Shown here piece by piece: positions 23,581-30,978 of a stretch of DNA of 64,000 nucleotides. The translations under genes and the position numbers were made by a program. Within the stretch, counting starts at the first letter, position 1; each line of letters begins with the position of its first letter. The stretch comes from JAEUJM01 sp044221555 (lineage in GTDB: Bacteria; Actinomycetota; Acidimicrobiia; Acidimicrobiales; DATDAH01), in assembly GCA_044221555.1 (NCBI GenBank), contig JBGAOY010000001.1, positions 868,001 through 932,000 on the forward strand. Reading direction: 5' to 3'. Below the pieces are notes generated by a model. It was not told the DNA's origin and did not search any database. It worked only from the letters and a program-made list of their open reading frames with translations.

Positions 23581-25012
23581 GGGGTTCGTGGTCCTTTTGG
23601 GGGTTCGAGTGATCGTCGTTCGAGCGGTCGTCGTTCAGGGCGTCGTCGTTCAGTGCGTCGTCGTTCGGGGAGCCGTCGGCCGAGGGTGCGGCGGCGGCCA
23701 TGGAGGTCGGGGCCGTGCCGCTGGCGGCCTCGAGGATCTTCTGGGCCTTCTCCAGGAGCGCCATCAGCGTGACGGGCTCGGCAGGTGGTTCGAACGGGCG
23801 CCCCGACGGGGCGGGGGTGACGTCGACGTGGGTGGCCTCGGCCCGTAGCGCGCCGGCGGTGCACGCCTCGCGTGGCCGGTGGGCGAAGGGGTCGAACTGG
23901 AATTCGCGACAGGCGTTGGCGTGGGTGATGGCGGCGATGTCGGCGTCGGGCACCCCGTCGAGCGCCTTCATCAGCTGCTCGGGCGCTTGGGGCCAGGTCG
24001 AGTCGCTGTGCGGGTAGTCGTGCTCCCAGCAGATGTTGTCGACACCGATGCGGTCCCGCAGGTCGATGCCCACCGCGTCGTCGATGAAGCACGTGATGAA
24101 GCGCTCCCGGAACAGGTCGCTCGGCCGCTGGTCGCCGAAGTCGGAGCCCGTCCAGGTGCGATGGTGCTCGTAGACGTAGTCGGCCCGCTCGAGCAGGTAG
24201 GGCACCCACCCGATGCCGCCCTCGCTGAGGGCGATCTTCACCGGGAACTCACGGGGCACCCGCGACCACAGCAGGTCGGCGGCGGCCTGCATGAGCCCCA
24301 TGGGCTGCAGCGTGATCATGGTGGTGATCGGGGCCTCGAGCGAGGTGATCGTCACCTCGGACGACGAGCCCAGGTGCAGGCACACCACCGTGCCCTCGTC
24401 GGCGCACGCCGTCCAGAAGGGGTCCCAGTGGCGACTGTGGAAGCTCGGCTGACCCAGCCTCTCGGGGTTCTCCGAGAACGTGACCGCGTGGCACCCCTTG
24501 GCGGCCACCCGCCGCACCTCGGCGGCCATGAGCTCGGGATCCCAGAAGGGCAGCACGCACAGCGGGATGAAGCGGCCCGGGTAGGCGCCGCACCACCCCT
24601 CGATGTGCCAGTCGTTGTAGGCCTGCAGGACGGCGAGGCCGAGCGCCTTGTCCTCGGCCTTGGTGAACACCTGGCCGCAGAACTGCGGGAACGAGGGGAA
24701 GTTCATCGACCCCAGCACCCCACCGGCGTTCATGTCCTCGATGCGGTGGTGGATGTCGTAGGTGCCCACGCGGATCTCGTCGAAGCTGGTCGGGTCGACG
24801 CCGTACTCCTCCGGTGGCCGGCCGGCCACGGCGTTGAGCCCGATGTTGGGGATCTCCTGCCCCTCGAACACCCAGACGTCGGTGCCGTCGTCCTGGCGCA
24901 CCACCCGGGGGGCGCGGTCGGCGAAGGCCGACGGCAGCCGACCCTCGAACAGGTCGGGAGGCTCGACGAGGTGGTCGTCGACGCTCACCAGGATCAGGTC
25001 GTCGGGCGACAT
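23573..25012 (-). CDS. Amidohydrolase family 2 protein with repetitive acidic C-terminal tail
   Basis: 479 residues. SVDDHLVEPPDLFEGRLPS is the metal-site opening (D-x-H), followed by EDMNAGGVLGSMNFPSF, VCLHLGSSSE, IALSEGGIGWVPYLLE and WEHDYPHSDSTWP. These match predicted metal-dependent hydrolases near actinobacterial steroid and aromatic degradation genes. Residues after about 390 form a low-complexity tail ending in four copies of a five-residue NDD-containing repeat, encoded by a 15-bp DNA repeat. The ATG lies 8 nt after TACCAT (minus strand, 25021-25026). It is the first gene of the minus-strand unit continuing to the acetyltransferase. Confidence 0.8.
   Translation of the reverse strand: MSPDDLILVSVDDHLVEPPDLFEGRLPSAFADRAPRVVRQDDGTDVWVFEGQEIPNIGLNAVAGRPPEEYGVDPTSFDEIRVGTYDIHHRIEDMNAGGVLGSMNFPSFPQFCGQVFTKAEDKALGLAVLQAYNDWHIEGWCGAYPGRFIPLCVLPFWDPELMAAEVRRVAAKGCHAVTFSENPERLGQPSFHSRHWDPFWTACADEGTVVCLHLGSSSEVTITSLEAPITTMITLQPMGLMQAAADLLWSRVPREFPVKIALSEGGIGWVPYLLERADYVYEHHRTWTGSDFGDQRPSDLFRERFITCFIDDAVGIDLRDRIGVDNICWEHDYPHSDSTWPQAPEQLMKALDGVPDADIAAITHANACREFQFDPFAHRPREACTAGALRAEATHVDVTPAPSGRPFEPPAEPVTLMALLEKAQKILEAASGTAPTSMAAAAPSADGSPNDDALNDDALNDDRSNDDHSNPQKDHEPHG
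23611..23670 (-). repeat. 15-bp tandem repeat (4 units) encoding an NDD pentapeptide repeat
   Basis: Four units of a 15-bp sequence with the core GTCGTCGTTC. The unit is a multiple of three, so copy-number changes keep the amidohydrolase in frame. Confidence 0.8.
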
Positions 25013-25135
25013 CGGACCAGATGGTAGCTAGCCCGGCCCGCGCGGGGCACAGTCGGGCGGCGCTTGCCGCGCGGATTCGGTCCCGCGGACGCTCGGTCGC
25101 GACCGTCGTCCTCGCCTCGGGCCGGCGGGTCTGCA

Positions 25136-25141
25136 TATACT
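25136..25141 (+). promoter_or_regulatory. Putative -10 element for the Rieske oxygenase
   Basis: TATACT, close to consensus, 58 nt upstream of the ATG, leaving a leader with an AGGAGG ribosome site (25185-25190). No clear -35 box is seen at 17 bp. Confidence 0.45.
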
Positions 25142-25199
25142 CGTGCGAAAGCGGTCGAGCGAGGAGGTGTCTGGTGGACGCCTCAGGAGGACGGCAGTG

Positions 25200-26237
25200 A
25201 TGCGTTACCCCCTTCCCATGCCCTTCGGATGGTTCCAGATCGCCTGGCCCGACGAGGTGCCCGCGGGCAAGGCCGTGCCGCTGTACTACTTCGGCCGCCA
25301 TCTCGTGGCCTGGCGCGGCGAGAGCGGCGAGGCGCACCTGATGGACGCCTTCTGCCCCCACCTCGGCACCCACCTCGGCTACGGCCTCGGCGCCGACGGC
25401 AGCCATGGCGGCAACGTCGAGGGCAACACCATCGTGTGCCCACTGCACAACTGGGTGTTCGACCCCGAGGGCAACAACATCGAGGTGCCCTACAGCGAGC
25501 GCACCAACAAGCGGGCCAAGATCCGCTCGTACCCCGTGGTCGAGCGCAACGGCGCCCTGTTCGCCTGGTACCACCCCACCGACGAGGCCCCCAAGTGGGA
25601 GATCCCCGAGGTGCCGGAGCTGAACGACCACCCCGAGTTCACCAAGACCTACCGCAAGCACTACACGGTGAAGACCCACTGGCAGGAGATCGCCGAGACG
25701 GTGGCCGACGCCGCCCACGTGCAGCAGCACCTGGTCGAGTTCGAGAAGAACCTGGGCATCAAGCCGGGCGAGAGCCCGAAGCCCGCGGTCGAGGAGTACA
25801 CCACCGCCTTCCCCGACTCGCGGATGCGCTTCTACCAGCCCTTCCCCACCCCTCGGGGCCTGATCGAGGGCCGGATCGACACCGACAGCTGCGGCCCCGG
25901 CCACGCGGTCACCTGGTTCACGGGCCTGATCGACACCATCACGCTCGGTTGCGCCATCCCGGTCGACCAGGACACCACCGAGCTGCGGATGACCTTCGCC
26001 ATCCGCAGCCTGGGTGACGAGGCCACCACCAACTCGGTGGCCGAGGCCTTCGTGGAGGGCATCGCCCACCAGACCGTGGAGGACGTCCCGATCTGGGAGA
26101 ACAAGGCCTACGTGGTGCGCCCGGCGCTGTCCGACGCCGACGGCCCGATCATGAAGTTCCGCAAGTGGGCCGAGCAGTTCTACGCCGAGGGCCTCGACCT
26201 CGACAAGGACGTGTACGAGCCCGCCGCTCCCGTCTGA
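25200..26237 (+). CDS. Rieske non-heme iron oxygenase (KshA-like)
   Basis: 345 residues. The Rieske cluster ligands are CPH (in DAFCPHLGTHLGYG) and CPLH (in IVCPLHNWVFD). The mononuclear iron site is in VADAAHVQQHL (Asp and two His). These proteins hydroxylate steroids or aromatic rings using electrons from a separate reductase, none of which lies nearby. KshA (3-ketosteroid 9-alpha-hydroxylase oxygenase) is the closest match I can name, without certainty about the substrate. ATG 25200 is preferred because AGGAGG sits 9 nt upstream; GTG 25197 is one codon earlier. It is divergent from the two amidohydrolases. Confidence 0.82.
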   Translation: MRYPLPMPFGWFQIAWPDEVPAGKAVPLYYFGRHLVAWRGESGEAHLMDAFCPHLGTHLGYGLGADGSHGGNVEGNTIVCPLHNWVFDPEGNNIEVPYSERTNKRAKIRSYPVVERNGALFAWYHPTDEAPKWEIPEVPELNDHPEFTKTYRKHYTVKTHWQEIAETVADAAHVQQHLVEFEKNLGIKPGESPKPAVEEYTTAFPDSRMRFYQPFPTPRGLIEGRIDTDSCGPGHAVTWFTGLIDTITLGCAIPVDQDTTELRMTFAIRSLGDEATTNSVAEAFVEGIAHQTVEDVPIWENKAYVVRPALSDADGPIMKFRKWAEQFYAEGLDLDKDVYEPAAPV

Positions 26238-26270
26238 GCGGCACCTCACGAACCACTGTCGTACCCGGCG

Positions 26271-26316
26271 TCTGGGTGCTCACCGGTGCTGCCACGAGCA
26301 CGGGTGAGCACCCAGA
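26271..26316. terminator. Bidirectional hairpin between convergent genes
   Basis: TCTGGGTGCTCACC (26271-26284) pairs perfectly with GGTGAGCACCCAGA (26303-26316), 14 bp. The 18-nt interior can form a further GTGCT/AGCAC stem. It lies 34 bp after the Rieske gene, facing the end of the radical SAM gene. Confidence 0.72.
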
Positions 26317-26344
26317 ACCGCGTCCGGGGTCCGAACCGCTCCCC

Positions 26345-26387
26345 GTTGACGCTCCTGCTGTTGACGTCCTGCTGTTGACGTCCTGCC
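26345..26387. repeat. Three tandem copies of a 14-bp unit
   Basis: GTTGACGTCCTGCT at 26360-26373 and 26374-26387 (last copy degenerate at the end), preceded by a 15-bp variant at 26345-26359. Non-coding spacer. Confidence 0.7.
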
Positions 26388-26480
26388 GCTGACCCCCGTC
26401 CCGGTACCGGACCGGCGCACCGGCAGGCGTCGAGCCGGCCTGCCCCAGGCGGCGGCGCCGCTCGTCACGAGCGGGTCCGG

Positions 26481-28181
26481 CTACGCGGTGGCCACGGGGG
26501 CCGGCGGAACCGGCGACAGCGACGAGATCGACGACGCCTCCATGGGCGCGGCCGAGCGGGCGTCGTCGATCGGCACCGGCGGGTACACCTCGTCGCTGGC
26601 CAGCACCACCGTCCAGCCGTCGCCGTCGGCCGGGCCCGCCGGGAGCGCGACCAGGCGCATGAACGTGCCGTTCTTCTCGTACGGACCGGCGCTGGTGTAG
26701 CCGAAGAGCACCTCGAAGCGGCTGCCCGACACGTGGCGGTCCATGACGAACAGCGACGGGCCCAGGCGACGCCGGAGCGCGTCGAGGCAGTCGTCGAGGT
26801 GGTGGCCCACCACGTTGGCGCCGTCGAGGCCGTAGAACGAGCCCTGGAGCGCATCGAACGACACGGCGGTCCCGGCGTGGTCGAGCTCGAACACCGCGAT
26901 GCGGTCCCCCGCCCACGCCCCGAGCTCGGCCACCACCGCCTCACGGGCCTGCCGGTGGCCGCGGGAGCGCAGGATCACGCGACGGGGGCCCTCACGCAGG
27001 GCGTCCCGCACGGCGCGGGCCTCGCCCTCGAGGGGCACGAACTGCGAGTCACCGGCACCGTCGCCCACGCTGGCCAGGATCGTGTCCTCGGCGCCGGCGT
27101 CACGGTCCTCGAGCGAGCGGCGCAGCTGGGCCACCTCGGACAGCCACACACCGGCGTTGATGGTCAGGTCGGCCACCACGGCGTCGCTGGCCGCCTCGAG
27201 CGTGTCGACCACCTCGCGCAGCTCCTCGATCGGCGCCTTGTAGAGGCTGAACGGCTCGTTGAACACCGTCGAGGTGCTGAGCGACAGGCCCCGCTCCTCG
27301 GCGAAGCGCACCATGTCGGGGAAGTCTCGCCAGTTGTCACGCATGAGGCAGTGGTTGATCACCACGTCGGTGCCGGCGCCGGCGGCGTAGTCCCGGAAGC
27401 GGTCGAGGTTGGCCACCACCGTGTCGAAGTCGGCGTTGCGGCGGATGGCCTCGAACTGCTCCTTGTGCGAGCTGTCCATCGACACGATGAGGTGCACGGG
27501 CAGGTTGGCCAGCACCCGCTCGACCTTGGCGTTGTACTGGGTGCCGTTGGTGGTGACGTGGCACTCGGGGCGCAGGCCCATCTCGATGAGCAGGTCCCAC
27601 ACCCGGTGGTTCTCGCGCATCATGAACGGCTCACCGCCCACGAAGCGGGCGGTGCGGAGGTGCGGGAGGAACGCCCGCAGGTCCTCGAAGAAGTCGTCGC
27701 CGTAGACCGCCGGGATCGGTGGGCGCTTCTCGATGCGGGCCCGGATGCGTGACGAGTAGAGCCCGTTGCAGTGGATGCACTCGAGGTTGCAGGTGTTGCT
27801 GAGACAGAACCCGATCTCGGTGGGCCAGGGCATCTCGCGGTCGTCCGCGGGCAGGCGGTCGTACTGGCGGTACTGAGGGGCCTCCTTGTCGTGCTCGGCC
27901 TCCCAGCGGCAGGTGCCGCACCCGTACCCGAAGTCGTAGCGCTCGAGCGCGTCGCGCAGCATCGCCGCCCGCCGCCCCCGCCAGATGTCCGACAGCCGCT
28001 CCTCGGTGATGTTGCCGAGGGGGTACGCGTTGTTCATGCAGCACGGCAGGACGAACCCCAGCGGGTCGAGCTCGAAGGTGGCGAACGGCGCGTAGCAGGC
28101 CGCGCGGAACGACTTGCCGCTCAGGTCGCGACCTTTGTCGTAGCGCTCGTACAGGTCGACGAGTTGGGGGGCGTCGGGCAT
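26481..28181 (-). CDS. Radical SAM protein with N-terminal twitch/SPASM-like domain and novel C-terminal domain
   Basis: 566 residues. Residues about 25-105 form a SPASM/twitch-like cysteine module placed before the catalytic domain: CYAPFATFELDP, VLPCCMNN, LSDIWRG and CGTCRWE. The radical SAM domain follows, with CNLECIHC as the CxxxCxxC motif for the 4Fe-4S cluster, then RFVGGEPFMM and VTTNGTQYN. SPASM domains normally sit C-terminal; N-terminal twitch forms are a known minor class. Residues about 400-566 match nothing I recognise (FELDHAGTAVSFDALQGSFY, LGPSLFVMDRHVSGSRFEVL). Such enzymes often modify peptides or sugars. The ATG lies 8 bp beyond the stop of the A-T-TE gene, so the two are likely co-translated. 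Substrate unknown. Confidence 0.82.
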   Translation of the reverse strand: MPDAPQLVDLYERYDKGRDLSGKSFRAACYAPFATFELDPLGFVLPCCMNNAYPLGNITEERLSDIWRGRRAAMLRDALERYDFGYGCGTCRWEAEHDKEAPQYRQYDRLPADDREMPWPTEIGFCLSNTCNLECIHCNGLYSSRIRARIEKRPPIPAVYGDDFFEDLRAFLPHLRTARFVGGEPFMMRENHRVWDLLIEMGLRPECHVTTNGTQYNAKVERVLANLPVHLIVSMDSSHKEQFEAIRRNADFDTVVANLDRFRDYAAGAGTDVVINHCLMRDNWRDFPDMVRFAEERGLSLSTSTVFNEPFSLYKAPIEELREVVDTLEAASDAVVADLTINAGVWLSEVAQLRRSLEDRDAGAEDTILASVGDGAGDSQFVPLEGEARAVRDALREGPRRVILRSRGHRQAREAVVAELGAWAGDRIAVFELDHAGTAVSFDALQGSFYGLDGANVVGHHLDDCLDALRRRLGPSLFVMDRHVSGSRFEVLFGYTSAGPYEKNGTFMRLVALPAGPADGDGWTVVLASDEVYPPVPIDDARSAAPMEASSISSLSPVPPAPVATA

Positions 28182-28189
28182 GGGCGCTC

Positions 28190-30919
28190 TCAGGAGTCGT
28201 GGGCCTCGATGGCGGCGTCGAGGGTCCTGCGCAGCAAGCTACCCAATTCGCCGACCCCATCCTCGGCCATGACCTCCCAGTGCCCCGCCGACACCCGCTG
28301 GACGTCGACGTTGCCTCGCACCCAGTCGGCCCAGCCCATGGTCGAATCCACCGAGCCGGTGCCGCCGGCCCAGAACAGCGTGAGGTCGCCGCCGTAGGGC
28401 GCCGGCGTCCAGTCGGGGCCCGCCAGCCGCCACAGGCGGTACCACGAGTACCAGAGCCGGTGGGCGGGCCGCACCTGGCCCCGGCGGCGCAGGTCGAGCT
28501 CCCAGAGCACCGGCTGCACCCACCGGTCGATCCTCGCCCGCTTCATGAGCTGGCGGGCGAGGCCCCGCGGTGCCCGCTTGGCCAGCGACCCGTAGTAGCG
28601 GGCCTTGCGGCGCAGGGGCCAGGCCCGCTCGGCGGGCGTGGGGATGCCCAGGTAGGGGCTCTGCGGCGGGCGCTTGCGCGAGTAGTCGATGCCGCGGTAG
28701 CCGGGCCCGACGTCGATGATGCCGAGGAACGCGACCTCCTGGCCGTCGCGCTCGAGCACACGGGCCATCTCGTAGGCCAGGATGCCACCGAACGAGTAGC
28801 CCGCCAGGTAGTAGGGGCCTTCCGGCTGGATGCGGCGCACCTCGCTCAGGTAGCGGCGGGCCAGGGTGTCGATGGAGGTGATCGGCAGGCGGTAGCCGTC
28901 GAGGAACGGCGACTCGAAGCTGTAGAGCGTCTGGTCCGCCCCCAGGGCCGCTGCGAAGTGGCGGTAGCGGTAGGCCGAGCCGTAGAGGTCGTGGGTGAGG
29001 AACAGCGTCGGCCGCCGGGGGTCGCCGGCCTGCACCAGCTGGGCCTCGCCGGCGTGATGGGTGTCGCCCCGGATGGCCCGGGCCAGGTCGGCGACGGTGG
29101 TCCCGTCCAGCAACGCCGACATCTGCACCTGATGGCCGTAGCGCTCCTCGAGGCGGACCAGCATCTGGGCCGCCAGCAGGGAGTAGCCGCCGAGGTCGAA
29201 GAAGTCGTCCGTGACGGTGACCTCGGGCACGCCGAGGAGGTCCTGCCAGAGCTCGATCAGGTCGCGCTCGAGCTGGTCGACCGGCTGGGCGGTCCCGGCG
29301 CCCCCGGGACGCGAGCCGGCGCCGGAGTCGTCGAGGAGTGCCTGGCGGTCGAGCTTGCCGTTCGGGAGCTGGGGCAGGGCGTCGTGGAACACGAAGCGGG
29401 AGGGCACCATCGCCGCGGTGACCCGCTCGGCCAGGTCGCGGCGGACGGTTTCGGCGGTCGTGTCGTCCTGGGTGGGCACCACGTGGGCGACCAGGATGCG
29501 GGTGCCGGTGGCGTCGGTGCCGGTGGTGACGACCGCGTCCTTCACCACGTCGAGGGCCAGCAGGGCGTCCTCCACCTCGCCGGGCACGATGCGCTGGCCC
29601 CTGATCTTCACCTGGTCGTCGGTCCGCCCGGCCACCTCGAGGTAGCCGTCCGCGGTGATCCGGGCGAGATCGCCGGTGCGGTAGACCGGGATGCCGTCGG
29701 CGCCCATGGTGAGCACCTGGGCATCGAGGTCCGGTCGGCCCCAGTACCCCCGCAGCAGGTACGGGCTGCGCACGAAGAGCTCACCGGCGTCACCGGCGGG
29801 GGCCAGCGAGCCGTCCTCGCGCCGGATCTCGAGGTCCATCCCCACGATGGGATGGCCCACGGGCACCCCGGCGTCGCCGAACTGCTCGCCGGCGGCGACG
29901 AAGTAGAAGGTGAGCACGCCCGTCTCGGTGGTGCCGTAGCCGTTGGCCACCACGAGCTGCTCACCGAACAGGTCACGGATCAGCGCGACGGCGTCGGCGT
30001 CGACCCGCTCTCCCCCGAGGACCACCAGGCGCAGCGACGGGTAGGTGTGACCGGCCACCACGTCGACCATGAACCGGGCGACGGTGGGCGCCACGTACAT
30101 CACCGACACGTGCTCGTCGGAGAGCCACCGACCCAGGTCGGCGAGGCCCTGGCCACGGACGTCGAAGGTGGTCAGGGTGCCACCGTTCAAAAGCGGCAGG
30201 AACATCGGGTAGGCCGCGACCGCCAGGGACACCGGGAACAGCATGGGCAGCGTGTCGCTGGGCGAGATGGAGAGGGCCTCGGTGGCGCCCCGCATGAGGT
30301 GCAGCAGGGCCCGGTGCGGGATCACCGCCGCCTTGGCCGAGCCCGACGAGCCCGAGGTGTAGGCCAGCATCGCGCCCCGGTCGGCGGTGACGACCACCTC
30401 GGGCGGCTCGACGGAGGCGCCCTCCACCAGCGCGGTGTCACGCACCACGGTCACCTGCGGCCCGGCCAGGTCGAACGCCGCGGTGAGGTGGGCCTGATCG
30501 GCGACGAGCAAGGTGGCTCCGGAATCGGCCAGCAGCGACTCGCTCACCGAGGGTGCGGCCTCCGGGTCGAGCACCAGCACCAGCTTGCCGGCCTTCATGG
30601 TGCCGAGCATCGCCGCCACCAACGGGCCGTCGTGGTCGAAGAGCAGCGCGACGGGCGCCTCGCCGTCGCCGAGGCGGGAGACCACGGCGTTGGCGAACCG
30701 GTTGGTGTCGGCCTCGAGCTCGGCGAAGCGCCACACACCGGCGGGGCTGCGCAGGGCCACGTGGTCGGCGTGGCGGTCGGCCACCGCCCGGAACCGGTCG
30801 CCGACCGAGCCCTCGACCGCCTCGGCCGGGAAGGGCACGAAGTCGGCGGGGCGAGGCTGTGCGGGCCCCCACGGCGCCACGCCGGGGAGGTGAGCCGAGG
30901 GCGAGGATTGGTCGGTCAT
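28190..30919 (-). CDS. Stand-alone adenylation-carrier-thioesterase protein (NRPS-like A-T-TE)
   Basis: 909 residues from ATG 30919. Adenylation domain about 30-530: core motifs LAYTSGSSGSAKAAVIPHRA, NGYGTTETG, YRTGDLARI, GRTDDQVKIRGQRIVPGEVE and NGKLDR. Carrier domain about 560-635, with the phosphopantetheine Ser in DDFFDLGGYSLLA. Thioesterase domain about 650-909, with the nucleophile in YLAGYSFGG and a C-terminal His in SAGHWEV. There is no condensation domain, so it cannot extend a peptide alone; it could activate one acyl or amino acid and release, dimerise or transfer it. The specificity pocket cannot be read reliably by eye. Together with the divergent carbamoyltransferase it suggests a small-molecule or glycan-decorating pathway. 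Confidence 0.87.
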   Translation of the reverse strand: MTDQSSPSAHLPGVAPWGPAQPRPADFVPFPAEAVEGSVGDRFRAVADRHADHVALRSPAGVWRFAELEADTNRFANAVVSRLGDGEAPVALLFDHDGPLVAAMLGTMKAGKLVLVLDPEAAPSVSESLLADSGATLLVADQAHLTAAFDLAGPQVTVVRDTALVEGASVEPPEVVVTADRGAMLAYTSGSSGSAKAAVIPHRALLHLMRGATEALSISPSDTLPMLFPVSLAVAAYPMFLPLLNGGTLTTFDVRGQGLADLGRWLSDEHVSVMYVAPTVARFMVDVVAGHTYPSLRLVVLGGERVDADAVALIRDLFGEQLVVANGYGTTETGVLTFYFVAAGEQFGDAGVPVGHPIVGMDLEIRREDGSLAPAGDAGELFVRSPYLLRGYWGRPDLDAQVLTMGADGIPVYRTGDLARITADGYLEVAGRTDDQVKIRGQRIVPGEVEDALLALDVVKDAVVTTGTDATGTRILVAHVVPTQDDTTAETVRRDLAERVTAAMVPSRFVFHDALPQLPNGKLDRQALLDDSGAGSRPGGAGTAQPVDQLERDLIELWQDLLGVPEVTVTDDFFDLGGYSLLAAQMLVRLEERYGHQVQMSALLDGTTVADLARAIRGDTHHAGEAQLVQAGDPRRPTLFLTHDLYGSAYRYRHFAAALGADQTLYSFESPFLDGYRLPITSIDTLARRYLSEVRRIQPEGPYYLAGYSFGGILAYEMARVLERDGQEVAFLGIIDVGPGYRGIDYSRKRPPQSPYLGIPTPAERAWPLRRKARYYGSLAKRAPRGLARQLMKRARIDRWVQPVLWELDLRRRGQVRPAHRLWYSWYRLWRLAGPDWTPAPYGGDLTLFWAGGTGSVDSTMGWADWVRGNVDVQRVSAGHWEVMAEDGVGELGSLLRRTLDAAIEAHDS

Positions 30920-30966
30920 AGGCCCCGAATCGTACTTCCGCACGGTTCCACGGCACCCAAAGCGAC

Positions 30967-30972
30967 TACCTT
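30967..30972 (+). promoter_or_regulatory. Putative -10 element for the carbamoyltransferase (leaderless)
   Basis: TACCTT ends 6 nt before ATG 30979 in the 59-bp divergent spacer. No ribosome binding site is present. Confidence 0.45.
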
Positions 30973-30978
30973 CGGGGC

